Part shown: piece after piece, positions 16,689-25,743 of the stretch
Numbering within the stretch: the stretch's first letter is position 1
Layout of the letters: the number at the start of each line of letters is the position of its first letter
Source of the DNA: Candidatus Tectimicrobiota bacterium
GTDB lineage: Bacteria; Tectomicrobia; Entotheonellia; Entotheonellales; Entotheonellaceae
DNA length: 64,000 nt
Assembly (NCBI GenBank): GCA_026005175.1
Contig: BPKO01000001.1
Location: 434,001 to 498,000 of the forward strand
Direction of reading: 5' to 3'
Program-made: the position numbers and the translations under genes
The notes under the pieces: generated by a model
What the model saw: the letters and a program-made list of their open reading frames with translations, nothing else
The model's database searches: none
What the model was told of the DNA's origin: nothing

Positions 16689-17244
16689 TCTCCGGTTTGT
16701 CGGCCTCGCCGCGCAGCTGCCGCTCCAGCAAGCGGCGCGCCCGGTACAGCCGCGACATTACCGTGCCGCGGGGGACGTCGAGGATCTTGGCGCTCTCGTC
16801 GTAGGTGAACCCCTGAAGATCTACGAGCAAAACGACGGCGCGCAGGGGGTCGGGCAAGGCCTGCAGCGCGGCGTTGAGCTCGCCGAGCATCTCTTTCTTG
16901 AGCAGCGCCTCTTCGGGACTCAGTGGCAGAACCCAGGCCTGGCGGCAAGCCAGGCGCTCTTGCCTTGCCGCCAGCTGCTCGTGGGCAAGGGGGAGGGGCA
17001 AGCGGCCCGCACGCGCCCGCTGGTCGGCCCAGGTGTTAAGCAGGATGCGAAAGAGCCAGGCCTTGCCCTGCTGCGGCGCTTCCAGGTGCGCCAGGGCACG
17101 GTAGGCCTTCAGGTAGGTCTCTTGCACCAGATCCGCGGCCGCTGCCGTCTCCCCGGTCAGCTTGCAGGCAGTGGCAAACAGCGCCTGCAAGTGGACCAGC
17201 AAGCAGTCGCCGGTATCGCTTGTCCCCGCCTTCCTGCGTTCCAT
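16660..17244 (-). CDS. ECF RNA polymerase sigma factor (RpoE-like)
   Basis: A 194-residue sigma factor with only regions 2 and 4. Region 2 is seen in DLVQETYLKAYRAL and KAWLFRILLNTWADQRA; region 4 in LPDPLRAVVLLVDLQGFTYDE, split as helix one, then SAKILDVPRGTVMSRLYRARR, the helix-turn-helix. The start is taken at ATG 17244, which has GAGGAG 9 bases upstream, rather than the GTG ten codons earlier. Such factors usually transcribe their own operon. No clear ECF promoter was recognised ahead of it. Confidence 0.92.
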   Translation of the reverse strand: MERRKAGTSDTGDCLLVHLQALFATACKLTGETAAAADLVQETYLKAYRALAHLEAPQQGKAWLFRILLNTWADQRARAGRLPLPLAHEQLAARQERLACRQAWVLPLSPEEALLKKEMLGELNAALQALPDPLRAVVLLVDLQGFTYDESAKILDVPRGTVMSRLYRARRLLERQLRGEADKPENEGHGPAGV

Positions 17245-17340
17245 ACCGGCAGGCTCCTCGCACGTATCTCCCACCGGTATAGACGGAGAAGGGGCCGCAA
17301 ATATTCTGCCAGCGGGGACGAAATCAGGAGGGCAGGCGTC

Positions 17341-18339
17341 TCAGGCCCGAGAGGCCCACTGCTGCCACAGGGCCTGCAGGTGCGGCCAGGCGGCCTCGGG
17401 CAGCGGGCCTTTGGCCACTGCGGCCGCCGCCGCTTCCAGGTGGTCGAGGCTGGAGACGCCAACCAGCACCGTAGCCATGGCCGGGGCGTCCAGGGCAAAG
17501 CGCAGCGCCGCTTCTGTCAAGTCTTGTACCACCCCTTCCTGCACCAGCACGCGCAGCTGCTGCGCTCGCTGCACATCGGTGGCATAGTCGGGACCCGTGC
17601 CGAGGGGCTCGACGTGGGGAGCGGCCAGCGGATGGCGAGAGGCGCTCCCGCTCAGGGCCCCGGCCGCCAGCACGCGGATGCCGATCGCCCCCATTTGCCG
17701 TGCCTGGGCGTGCCGCAGCAGGCCGTCAAAGTCCTGCGCCGGAAAGCCAGGCGGCACCGCATGGGCGGCACTGGGATTGAGGAGGTTGTAGCAGACCTGC
17801 ACGGTGTGAAACGTCCCGGCCTCCACCACCCGCCGCAGCGCCGCGGTGTCGCCCAGACCGGTAAAGCCATAAAAACGCACCTTGCCTTGCTGTTGCAAGC
17901 GCTGGAAAGCTGCCAGGACGTCCTCGAGCACCTCCTCCACCGACAGCGTATCGGCGTCGGCACTGCGCGCTAGCCCCACCCGGTTGTGGAGTTGGAAGAG
18001 CTCAACCTGCTCCCTGCCCAGCCGCTGCAAGCTGGCCTCCAGCGAGCGCGCAATGGCGCCACGCAAATCGCCGACCTCAGCAAGCGACAGGCGGCATTTG
18101 GTCCCTACGTAGGCCTGGGCGCGCAGGGTCCGCAGGGCCTGGCCCAAGTGGACTTCTGACTGCCCGGCGCCGTACAGCGGCGCCGTGTCGAAGTAGTTGA
18201 TTCCCAGCTCGAGCGCGCGGGCCACGGCGCGCTCCCGCAGTGCCGGCGTGCCGCGGACCATGAGCCCGCCCACGTTGCCACAGCCAAAGCCCAGCACCGA
18301 AACGTGCAGGCCAGTCGTGCCCAGGGGGCGATAGTCCAT
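17341..18339 (-). CDS. Aldo/keto reductase
   Basis: NAD(P)H-dependent oxidoreductase of 332 residues. The AKR tetrad is visible: Asp and Tyr in NYFDTAPLYGAGQSE, Lys in YVGTKCRL and His in LFQLHNRVG. The N terminus DYRPLGTTGLHVSVLGFGCG resembles the L-glyceraldehyde 3-phosphate reductase/YdbC-like AKRs. It lies 22 bases downstream of livM on the same strand and may be co-transcribed with the transporter. Substrate unknown. Confidence 0.9.
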   Translation of the reverse strand: MDYRPLGTTGLHVSVLGFGCGNVGGLMVRGTPALRERAVARALELGINYFDTAPLYGAGQSEVHLGQALRTLRAQAYVGTKCRLSLAEVGDLRGAIARSLEASLQRLGREQVELFQLHNRVGLARSADADTLSVEEVLEDVLAAFQRLQQQGKVRFYGFTGLGDTAALRRVVEAGTFHTVQVCYNLLNPSAAHAVPPGFPAQDFDGLLRHAQARQMGAIGIRVLAAGALSGSASRHPLAAPHVEPLGTGPDYATDVQRAQQLRVLVQEGVVQDLTEAALRFALDAPAMATVLVGVSSLDHLEAAAAAVAKGPLPEAAWPHLQALWQQWASRA

Positions 18340-18361
18340 GGGAAGTACTCCTCTGGTCTCC

Positions 18362-19303
18362 TTACTGGCGCGGGGCAGGCGAGCGCCGCAGGCGCTGTAC
18401 AAACCCCAAGAGACCGCCAGGGAAGAAAAAGAGCAGCAGCAGCAGGATCACGCCCAGGATAACGGACCAGTACTCGGTGTACTCGGTCACGATTTTGTCG
18501 AGGTAAATGAGCACCGCCGCTCCCAGCAACGGACCGAAAAAAGTGTATATTCCCCCCAGAATCGCCATGAGAATGACCTCGGCCGATTTGGTCCAGAAGA
18601 TGAAATCCGGATAAACCCCGCGCTGCAGTACGGTAAACAGTCCGCCTGCCAATCCCGAGAAAAATCCCGAAATCGCAAAGGCCAGCAGCTCGTAGCCGCG
18701 CACGTTAATGCCAATGAACTCGGCGCGCTCGGGATTCTCACGGATGGCTTGCAAGACGCGACCAAACGGCGAGACGGTGAGGCAATACAGCACGAGCAAG
18801 GACACTCCCACCAGAGCCAGCGTGAAGTAATAAAATGCCGTATACGACATCGCCCAAGCCGGGAAGGGAATGCGGGTGATGCCGTTGTCGCCTCCGGTAA
18901 AATCGTACCATTTGAAGGCCGCAGCCCATACAATCTGGGAAAAGGCCAGGGTCAGCATGGAAAAGTAAATCGCCGTCAGCCGAATACAGAAGTATCCAAT
19001 GATCAAGGCCGCCACCGCTGCCAGCAGCGGGGCGGCCAGCAGGCTGAGGGCAAAGCTGGCGCCGGCCTTCTTGAGCAGCAAGGCAACGGTATAGCCTCCT
19101 ATGCCAAAGTAGGCTGCATGGCCAAAGCTGACCATCCCGGCATAGCCAAGCATAAGATTAAACGCCACAGCAAACAGTCCCATGACGAGAATCTCTGTGG
19201 CAACAAACACGCTCATCTCTGAAAACAGAGAAGGCCACACCAATGCCAAACCCATCGCCAAAGCCAGCAGTGCTCCTTGCCACCACCTGCTACGTTGGTC
19301 CAT
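18362..19303 (-). CDS. livM: Branched-chain amino acid-type ABC transporter permease (LivM-like)
   Basis: Inner-membrane permease of 313 residues with about eight to ten hydrophobic segments. The text NLMLGYAGMVSFGHAAYFGIGGY is the LivM permease signature, and GGDNGI in the middle is also conserved. It follows livH by 3 bases. Many such systems move amides, urea, aromatic acids or other small carboxylates rather than branched-chain amino acids, so the name denotes the family only. Confidence 0.93.
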   Translation of the reverse strand: MDQRSRWWQGALLALAMGLALVWPSLFSEMSVFVATEILVMGLFAVAFNLMLGYAGMVSFGHAAYFGIGGYTVALLLKKAGASFALSLLAAPLLAAVAALIIGYFCIRLTAIYFSMLTLAFSQIVWAAAFKWYDFTGGDNGITRIPFPAWAMSYTAFYYFTLALVGVSLLVLYCLTVSPFGRVLQAIRENPERAEFIGINVRGYELLAFAISGFFSGLAGGLFTVLQRGVYPDFIFWTKSAEVILMAILGGIYTFFGPLLGAAVLIYLDKIVTEYTEYWSVILGVILLLLLFFFPGGLLGFVQRLRRSPAPRQ

Positions 19304-19306
19304 TGC

Positions 19307-20200
19307 TCACCTCGCCTGCACCAGCGGTTTGCCCAGCAGTCCCCAGGGACGGGTGATGAGGACAATGGCCATTAACGCATAGATGAAGACCATGGCAAAA
19401 CGCGGCAGCAGCAAAATGCCAAAGGCATTTACTTGACCAAGAACGAATGCCCCCAGTACTGTGCCCCACAGGTTCCCTATGCCGCCGATGACCACGACGA
19501 TGAAGCTCTCGACGATGATTTCCACGTCCATGCCTGGGTAGAGCGAGGCGCGTGGCGCGGCCAGGGCGCCGCCCAGTCCCCCCAGCCAGGCGCCAAACAC
19601 AAACACGGTAGTAAACAGCCTGGGCACGTTGACCCCGAGCGCCGCCAGCATTTCGCGGTCCACGGCGGCAGCGCGGATGGTCTTTCCCCAGTGCGTGTGG
19701 GTCAGCAGCAGCCACAACCCCAGCGCAATACACGGTCCAGCGATCAGCAAGAACACGTCGTACGTGGCAAAGTAGCGAGTGAAGAGCCTGACGGCCCCGG
19801 CCAGCACCGCAGGCCGCGACACCGAGAGGTTGTCCGTTCCCCAAGCAAACTTGACAAAGTCAGAAATAATGAGCACGATGGCGTAAGTAAACAGTAGCTG
19901 GTAGAGGTGCTCGCGGGCGTAGAGCCGGCGCAGGAGCAGCCATTCGATGGCGCCGCTCACCAGTGCCACCGCCACCGGGGCGATCAGGACGGCGAGCCAA
20001 AAAGCGGCTGCGTCTTCCTGAAAAAGGCGCACCACGGTGAACGTGAAATAGGCCCCGAGCATGTAGAGCGACCCGTGGGCGAAGTTGAGAATCCCCAGGA
20101 CCCCGAAGATGAGCGAGAGGCCGGCAGCGATCAAAAACAGAGTCATGGCCTGACTCAGGCCGTTGAGGAACTGCACGAGCAGAAAGCTGAAGTCCGGCAT
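19307..20200 (-). CDS. livH: Branched-chain amino acid-type ABC transporter permease (LivH-like)
   Basis: Second permease of the HAAT-type importer, 297 residues. LSLIFGVLGILNFAHGSLYMLGAYF near the N terminus is the LivH signature (read in two parts around GVLG). Multiple membrane segments continue to the C terminus. It lies between the binding protein gene and livM. The ATP-binding LivG and LivF are not encoded here. Confidence 0.93.
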   Translation of the reverse strand: MPDFSFLLVQFLNGLSQAMTLFLIAAGLSLIFGVLGILNFAHGSLYMLGAYFTFTVVRLFQEDAAAFWLAVLIAPVAVALVSGAIEWLLLRRLYAREHLYQLLFTYAIVLIISDFVKFAWGTDNLSVSRPAVLAGAVRLFTRYFATYDVFLLIAGPCIALGLWLLLTHTHWGKTIRAAAVDREMLAALGVNVPRLFTTVFVFGAWLGGLGGALAAPRASLYPGMDVEIIVESFIVVVIGGIGNLWGTVLGAFVLGQVNAFGILLLPRFAMVFIYALMAIVLITRPWGLLGKPLVQAR

Positions 20201-20257
20201 GGCTTCTCTATCCTTGCCAGGGGGCAGCAGACAAAGCCCGCTGCCCCCGAGATCGCT

Positions 20258-21478
20258 TTACTGGGACTGGGCGCGCAACCGCTTAATCTCTTCCACCGAA
20301 TTCCACAGCCCTTCGGCGCCGATGTACTCGACGTGGTCGAGCTTGCACGGGGGATCCCCACCCCCACAGGTGATCACGCCCCAGACCTGACCGCGCGAGG
20401 CCTGATGGTCGAAAGCCCGAATGGTCTGCGGGCCAATCGGGGTATCGATGGTGAGGCCTTCGAAGGCGTCGATCACTTTTTCGGTGTCCGTCGTTCCCGC
20501 CTTCTCGATGGCGGCGGCCAGGAAGTACGTTGCAATATAGCCCTGAATGCCCCAGGAAGCGTACGGGGCCCGCTTGGTATAGGCTTCCACGTAGCGGCGG
20601 TGTGCCGGTGTATCCGGAAACTCCGGTACGTCGTAGGCATTGGAAATGATCCCCGCCGGCATTTCTTCGCCAAGCGTGCGGCACACCTCTACTGACCCTG
20701 CTTCGGCCACGTTGAGGTGGCGGAGGCGCTGGAAGTAGCCCAAGGGATTAGCCTGCTTGACAAAAGCCACGAAGTGTCCACCCCAGAGGGAGCTGTAAAC
20801 CAAATCGGGCTGCGCTTCCAAAATGGCGGTGATAAAGTTGGTGTACTGCGTCTCTCCCAGCCGCGGCCAAGCCTGGCCAACGATTTCCACGGCGGGATTG
20901 AGCCGCCGCAGGTGCTCGATGAAAGCCTCGGTGACTTTGTGGCCGTATTCGTAGTCGAGGCTGATCGTGTAAATCCGCCGGTTTTGGGGATTCTTGGCGG
21001 CCAGGACGGCAGCGGCCCGCCCTTCGATGACGGTGTTGGAGGCCGTCCGCACCACGTAGCGATGGCCGCGCTCCTCGGTGATTGCCGACGACTTGGGAAT
21101 GGGCTGCACGATGAGCACTCGATGCTCGCGGGCGACTTCTGAAATCGCCAGCCCGACGGCGCTAGACAGGCCGCCCATGAGGAAGTCGACCCGGTCTTTG
21201 AGCACAAGGGCGCGCGCTTCGCGCACAGCCACGTCGGGCTTGACTTTGGTATCGCGCACCAGAAACTCCAGCGGCCGCCCCAAAACACCGCCTTCGGCGT
21301 TGATTTCGTCGCGGGCCAGCTCGTGGCCCACCAGAGCCGGCTTGCTGTAGATGGCAGCCGGCCCGCCCAAGGGATAAAGCACCCCGATGCGGATCGGCTC
21401 GCTTTGCGCCAGGCTACTCGCGGCGTATCCCAGGGGCAACAGAATGATCACCCACAGGAGGTTGGCTAGTCGGCGCAT
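20258..21478 (-). CDS. Periplasmic substrate-binding protein of a Liv-type ABC transporter
   Basis: A 406-residue type-I periplasmic binding protein. The signal peptide MRRLANLLWVIILLPLGYAA precedes the mature region, which opens with IRIGVLYPLGGPAA, the usual first strand of this family. GGLSSAVGLAISEVA and the following Rossmann-like lobes support it. It is the first gene of the livKHM-like operon and has its own promoter upstream. The ligand cannot be assigned; relatives include amide and aromatic-acid binders. Confidence 0.9.
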   Translation of the reverse strand: MRRLANLLWVIILLPLGYAASSLAQSEPIRIGVLYPLGGPAAIYSKPALVGHELARDEINAEGGVLGRPLEFLVRDTKVKPDVAVREARALVLKDRVDFLMGGLSSAVGLAISEVAREHRVLIVQPIPKSSAITEERGHRYVVRTASNTVIEGRAAAVLAAKNPQNRRIYTISLDYEYGHKVTEAFIEHLRRLNPAVEIVGQAWPRLGETQYTNFITAILEAQPDLVYSSLWGGHFVAFVKQANPLGYFQRLRHLNVAEAGSVEVCRTLGEEMPAGIISNAYDVPEFPDTPAHRRYVEAYTKRAPYASWGIQGYIATYFLAAAIEKAGTTDTEKVIDAFEGLTIDTPIGPQTIRAFDHQASRGQVWGVITCGGGDPPCKLDHVEYIGAEGLWNSVEEIKRLRAQSQ

Positions 21479-21535
21479 AATTGTCCCCTCTTAATACACG
21501 GTGCACTCCAGACTGCCGCGCCAAAGACCGCGGGC

Positions 21536-21564
21536 AGGATAGCAGGGTTTCTGGGCCCTGTCAA
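21536..21564 (-). promoter_or_regulatory. Candidate sigma-70 promoter of the Liv-type transporter operon
   Basis: On the minus strand TTGACA (21564-21559), a 17-base spacer and TATCCT (21541-21536), about 58 bases ahead of the binding protein start. Confidence 0.6.
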
Positions 21565-21571
21565 AAGCGGC

Positions 21572-22561
21572 TTATTCGGCCGCGCGCAGGTGATCGGCGA
21601 GCTGCCCAACGGCAAGGGCAAAGTAGATGGAGCGGTTCCAGCGCAGCAGCACGTGGAAGTTGTCGTAGACCAGAAACGCCGGGCCGTTTTTTCCCTCGGG
21701 CATCACCAGGGATGCCGCCTGCGCGGGCGCTGGCCACGGCTGGCCGTCGGCACGCTGCACCCCCAAGCGCTGCCAGACCGACAGCGGCTGTGGCGCCTGA
21801 GCTCCCCCCTGCTGGGGATCAAAGCCGGGAGGAAGCCGGACGGCGTGCCCCCACGTCTGCTCCTGGCGCCAGCCCGCGCCCTGCAAGTAATTGGCGATCG
21901 AAGCAAAAATGTCGGGGAGCGAGCGCCAAACATCGCGACGGCCGTCGCCGTCGTAATCGACGGCAAAGCGGCGAAAGCTGGAAGGCAGAAACTGCACCTG
22001 TCCCATGGCGCCTGCCCAGGAGCCAACCATGGCTTCGAGCGACACTTCGCCGGCATCAAGCAGGTGCAACGCTTCGAGCAGCTCGCGGCGAAACAGCGCT
22101 GCGCGGCGCCCGTCGTAGGCCAGGGTCGCCAAGGCGGCAATGACCGGAAAGCTCCCCGTATGGCGGCCATAATCGCTTTCAATCCCCCACAGCGCCACCA
22201 CGAACCGCGGCTGGACGCCGTAGGCGGCGGCGATCACCCGCAGTAGCTCGCGGTGGCGGCGCAGCAACTGCTGGCCCCGCGCGATGCGAGCCGGAGGGAC
22301 TGCCCGCTGCAGATAAGCCGAAAAGGTCAGGACGGTTTCGGGCTGGGCGCGGTCGAGCGCGAGCACTTGCGGCAGTGGCGTCAAGTCGTTGAGCGCAGCG
22401 TGCAGAGTTTCGGCGCGGATGCCACGTTGCAGGGCCTCGGCCCATACGCCTTGCAGCCAGGTGCGGAAGTCGACCGCTTGTCCCCACAGCGGCAGCGCGG
22501 CTGTCAGCAGTACCCCGGCAAGCGCCCATAGGATTGGTTGGGTGCCGCATCGCCGGCGCAT
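21572..22561 (-). CDS. mltB: Membrane/periplasmic lytic murein transglycosylase (MltB family)
   Basis: Cleaves peptidoglycan glycan strands with formation of 1,6-anhydromuramic ends. It has 329 residues with an N-terminal signal sequence (no lipobox seen). WGIESDYGRHTGSFPVI contains the catalytic Glu, and GAMGQVQFLPSSF plus VDYDGDGRRDVW are the family's other conserved texts. It lies 8 bases after the TonB-family gene, in one operon with the TPR gene. Confidence 0.93.
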   Translation of the reverse strand: MRRRCGTQPILWALAGVLLTAALPLWGQAVDFRTWLQGVWAEALQRGIRAETLHAALNDLTPLPQVLALDRAQPETVLTFSAYLQRAVPPARIARGQQLLRRHRELLRVIAAAYGVQPRFVVALWGIESDYGRHTGSFPVIAALATLAYDGRRAALFRRELLEALHLLDAGEVSLEAMVGSWAGAMGQVQFLPSSFRRFAVDYDGDGRRDVWRSLPDIFASIANYLQGAGWRQEQTWGHAVRLPPGFDPQQGGAQAPQPLSVWQRLGVQRADGQPWPAPAQAASLVMPEGKNGPAFLVYDNFHVLLRWNRSIYFALAVGQLADHLRAAE

Positions 22562-22568
22562 TGTCCTG

Positions 22569-23879
22569 TCACTCCAGCGTGAAGCGCACCGGCAGCAGGG
22601 CCTTGCGGGTGACGGCCACGCCGTTTTGCGTTGCCGGCACGTGCCGCCACTGCTTCACGGCCTGCTGCGCCACGTCGTCAAGCAGCGGATACCCCGAGGA
22701 GCGAGCCACGGTGACGTTGCCCACCGTCCCGTCGGCAAGCAGCTCTACTTCTAGTGTCACCGTGCCCTGCCAGCCACGCTCCCGTGCCAGGCGAGGGTAA
22801 GGCGGGGTCGGCTGGTAAATAAAGCGCGGCGGCGTCTCTACCGTCGGGGCAGCCCGCGCGGTGGTCGCCGAAGCCGCTGGCGAAAACGAGGGGCCGGCAG
22901 CAGGCCGAGCCAGCTCGGGTGTGGGAACGAGCTGGTACGGCACGAGGGCGTCCACGGCAGGCGGCGGCGTGGGGATGGGCGAGGCGGGCACCGCGGGCAG
23001 CGCTGCTGAAACGGGGGAGACCGGAGGGGGGGCGGGCCGCTGGGGCTGGAGTAGCGGGGGGGGCTGAGGGGCGGCCGCTCCCTGCGAGAGAGGCGCTGCC
23101 GGAGGCGCCGGGAGTGCCCATTGCGGGCGGGGCACGAGAAGCGTGGTGGGGCTAGGAGCCGCCACCGGCGGCAACGCCTGCGCAGGCGGCGCCGTCACCG
23201 GGGCATTGACAGCGGGGGGTGGTGCAGGCATGGCAGCCTGGGGCGCCGGCGCGGGTGGGATGTCAACGGAGGGCATGGCTGCAACAGGCAGGGATGCCAC
23301 GGCGGCCTCCAGCCGCGGCACGGGTGCCGCAAGGCGCGCCACGTTCGCCTGTGGCAGCGGCGGGGACGGCGATTCCGGCGGCAGCGAGGGCAGGGGGGCA
23401 GCGGGCTCCGAGGCCATGGGTAGCTCCGGAGCGGGCGCGGCAGCAGGCACCGCCGGCGTCGTCTCTGGGATTCTTGGAGGGGACGGCAAGGGCGGTGCAG
23501 AAGCATGGAGGGGTATCGGCAGCGGCGGGGCTAGCACAGAAAGCGCCGGCGGGGGCAAAGGGGGCGGCGACGGTGGCGGCGTCTTCGTCACCGGCGGCGG
23601 GATCGTCGCAGGCAGCACCGGAGCGGAGGCCACTTGCAGAGGCGGCGGCGCTACAGCAGGCGCAGGGGGTAAAGCGCCCTCTGCCGCCGTATCCGGCACC
23701 TCCAGAAGAGCCGGGGCCACGACCCGCACGCGGACGGGCACGGCCTCTGGCAAGCCCAGGGGCATGCTCCGCAGCAGCCGCAGTACCCCAGCGAGAACCA
23801 GCGCGTGCACCAGGAGAGACAGCGCGAGATAGGGCCCCAGGCGCGAGAAGGAAACGCCTGGGGTGGCTTTGACCCTCAT
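22569..23879 (-). CDS. TonB family energy-transducing protein with long proline-rich linker
   Basis: A 436-residue protein. There is one N-terminal membrane anchor (YLALSLLVHALVLAGVLRLL, about 16-35), then a very Pro/Ala-rich stretch of about 280 residues that can span the periplasm. The C-terminal TonB domain (about 350-436) has PPYPRLARERGWQGTVTLEV and GYPLLDDVAQQAVKQWRHVPA. The linker is longer than in E. coli TonB. No ExbB, ExbD or TonB-dependent receptor is adjacent. Its start overlaps the TPR gene stop by 4 bases. Confidence 0.9.
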   Translation of the reverse strand: MRVKATPGVSFSRLGPYLALSLLVHALVLAGVLRLLRSMPLGLPEAVPVRVRVVAPALLEVPDTAAEGALPPAPAVAPPPLQVASAPVLPATIPPPVTKTPPPSPPPLPPPALSVLAPPLPIPLHASAPPLPSPPRIPETTPAVPAAAPAPELPMASEPAAPLPSLPPESPSPPLPQANVARLAAPVPRLEAAVASLPVAAMPSVDIPPAPAPQAAMPAPPPAVNAPVTAPPAQALPPVAAPSPTTLLVPRPQWALPAPPAAPLSQGAAAPQPPPLLQPQRPAPPPVSPVSAALPAVPASPIPTPPPAVDALVPYQLVPTPELARPAAGPSFSPAASATTARAAPTVETPPRFIYQPTPPYPRLARERGWQGTVTLEVELLADGTVGNVTVARSSGYPLLDDVAQQAVKQWRHVPATQNGVAVTRKALLPVRFTLE

Positions 23880-25114
23880 CGCGGTTGCGCTCCGCTGTAC
23901 TCGACGAGTTGCTGGACGCGGGCGTCTTGGCCCCCCAGGGCGAGAAACTGCCGGTAGTGCGCAAGCGCCTTGGCAATATCCGGGAGGTAAAACTCATAGC
24001 ACACGCCAAGGTTGTAGTGGGCCTCGCGGAAATCCGGGCGCGCTGCCAGCGCCGCCTCGAAGGCGGCCACCGCCTCGCGGTACTGCTGCTGTGCGACGTA
24101 AAGCAAGCCCATGGCGTAGTGGGCTTCGGCATAGTCCGGCCGCAGCCGCAACGCCCGCTCCAGCGCCTGGCGTGCTTCTGCCAAGCGTCCCCCTTTGTGA
24201 TACAGCACCCCAAGCTGGTAAGCCGCTTCGGCATAGTCGGGCCGGCCGTCCAGAGCCTGCTTCAGAGCCTGCTCGGCCGCCTCCTCTTGCCCTTCCTTGG
24301 CCAGCAAGACGCCCAGCGCCAAAGCGGCCTCGGCGTGCTGGGGGCGCCGGTGCAGGAGGCGCTGGAGCAAGGGAATCGCCTGCCCTGTTTCCCCCTGCTT
24401 GGCCAGCAGAAGGGCCAGCCGGTAGAGCGCCTCGGGGTGCTCGGGCTGCTGCGCCAGCACTTTCCGGTAAGCCGCGATGGCTTCTTGCGGCTGGGAGTCC
24501 TCTGCCAGCACGGCCAGGCGCAGGCGTGCTTCGACCTGCTTGGGGTCTTGCGCCAGCACTTGCGTATAGACAAGGCGGGCCTCGGCGGGCTGCCCTAGCT
24601 TTTCCAGGACCACCCCGAGGCGCAGCAGCGCCTCCAGGCGTCGGGGGTTAAGCTGGCCCACTTGCCGGTACGCCTGCATGGCCCGCGGCAGGTCGTGGCG
24701 CACTTCGGCCAGCGTGGCCAGCAGCAAGAGGGCCTCTTCGTATCGCGGATAGAGCCGTACTGCCGTTTGCACCGCCTGCATGGCCGCCTCAAGCTCCCCG
24801 AGCCGGTAGAGCGTCGACGCCAGCATGTAGTGGGCCTCAGCGTAACGGGGATAGCTGGCAATTGCCCGCTCAAAGGCCTCGCGGGCTTGGGCGTATTCTT
24901 GCAGCTGGTAATAGGCGCTGCCCAGCAGGAAGCGCGCCGGGGCATAGTCGGGATAACTAGACAAGGCCCGCTGCACGTGAGCAATGGCGCGCCGGTATTC
25001 TCCCTGCTGGAACGCCTTCAGGGCGGCTTCGTAGGCCTCTTCTGCCTCATGGGCCCACGGCGCTGCCGCCCAGAGCAAAAGCGCCAGTCCCACGATGAGG
25101 CGCCGCGTTTTCAT
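23876..25114 (-). CDS. Secreted tetratricopeptide repeat (TPR) protein
   Basis: A 412-residue protein with an N-terminal signal peptide (RRLIVGLALLLWAAAPWAHE) followed almost wholly by 34-residue TPR units, about eleven of them, with repeated patterns such as YAEAHYMLASTLYRLGELEAA and EAHYNLGVCYEF. Such solenoids bind partner proteins in the periplasm. It is the first gene of the TPR-tonB-mltB operon, so a role in assembling a cell-envelope machine is plausible but unproved. Confidence 0.9.
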   Translation of the reverse strand: MKTRRLIVGLALLLWAAAPWAHEAEEAYEAALKAFQQGEYRRAIAHVQRALSSYPDYAPARFLLGSAYYQLQEYAQAREAFERAIASYPRYAEAHYMLASTLYRLGELEAAMQAVQTAVRLYPRYEEALLLLATLAEVRHDLPRAMQAYRQVGQLNPRRLEALLRLGVVLEKLGQPAEARLVYTQVLAQDPKQVEARLRLAVLAEDSQPQEAIAAYRKVLAQQPEHPEALYRLALLLAKQGETGQAIPLLQRLLHRRPQHAEAALALGVLLAKEGQEEAAEQALKQALDGRPDYAEAAYQLGVLYHKGGRLAEARQALERALRLRPDYAEAHYAMGLLYVAQQQYREAVAAFEAALAARPDFREAHYNLGVCYEFYLPDIAKALAHYRQFLALGGQDARVQQLVEYSGAQPR

Positions 25115-25186
25115 CCCTTACTCCCCGTAGGCCAGCCTATCGGCCCGGCGTTGGGTTGTCAACGGCCGGCGAGGCGTGGCGTCCGA

Positions 25187-25215
25187 TTGACTTTTACCGC
25201 TGTACATAGCATATT
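25187..25215 (+). promoter_or_regulatory. Candidate promoter of the aor operon
   Basis: TTGACT at 25187-25192, a 17-base spacer and CATATT at 25210-25215, about 42 bases before the first aor gene. Confidence 0.45.
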
Positions 25216-25256
25216 TCCTTCCTGACGGCCTGACAATCCCAGCACGAGGAGAGCGT

Positions 25257-25733
25257 ATGAAGGTGCTGCGCATCACTCCCGACCGCTGTACCGGCTGTAT
25301 GCGCTGCGAACTTGCCTGCTCGTACATGCAGACCGGAACGTTTCAGCCTGCCAAGTCGGTCATCCGGGTTTCCCCTTTTGAAGCCTATGCCAGCTATGCC
25401 CCCTACACCTGCCCGCAGTGCGCCGAGGCGTGGTGTCTCACCGCCTGCCCGGTCGAAGCCATTACCGTTTCGCCGGTGGGGGCGAAAGTCGTCCTAGATG
25501 ACGTCTGCGTTGGGTGCAAGCTCTGCACCATCGCCTGTCCATACGGGACGATTTTCTACAACGCCGAAACGGGCAAAGCCTTTAAGTGCAACCTCTGCGA
25601 TGGGCAGCCGGCCTGTGCCGAAGCGTGCCCCACGCAGGCCATCGAGTACGTCGAGGCGGAAACGCACGACTGGCTTGGCGCGTTTGCTGCCGAACGTGCC
25701 GCACGCCATTTGACGACTCTTGCCAGCGCCTAG
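25257..25733 (+). CDS. aorA: Four-cluster ferredoxin subunit of aldehyde oxidoreductase (AorA-like)
   Basis: A 158-residue polyferredoxin with four cysteine groups: CTGCMRCELAC, CPQCAEAWCLTAC, CVGCKLCTIAC and CNLCDGQPACAEAC, enough for four [4Fe-4S] clusters. The spacing is that of DmsB/HycB-like electron-transfer subunits. It lies 10 bases before an FAD oxidoreductase, a tungsten-type AOR and a MoaD-like gene. That matches the AorABC enzyme described in Aromatoleum, where the Fe-S subunit links the catalytic and FAD subunits. No twin-arginine signal is present, so it is cytoplasmic. Confidence 0.88.
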   Translation: MKVLRITPDRCTGCMRCELACSYMQTGTFQPAKSVIRVSPFEAYASYAPYTCPQCAEAWCLTACPVEAITVSPVGAKVVLDDVCVGCKLCTIACPYGTIFYNAETGKAFKCNLCDGQPACAEACPTQAIEYVEAETHDWLGAFAAERAARHLTTLASA

Positions 25734-25743
25734 GGAGACGTGT

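Noticed and set aside
23195-23832. Gly- or Arg-rich open frames opposite the TonB linker
   Set aside because: Complement of Pro/Ala-rich codons of the linker; low-complexity artefacts.
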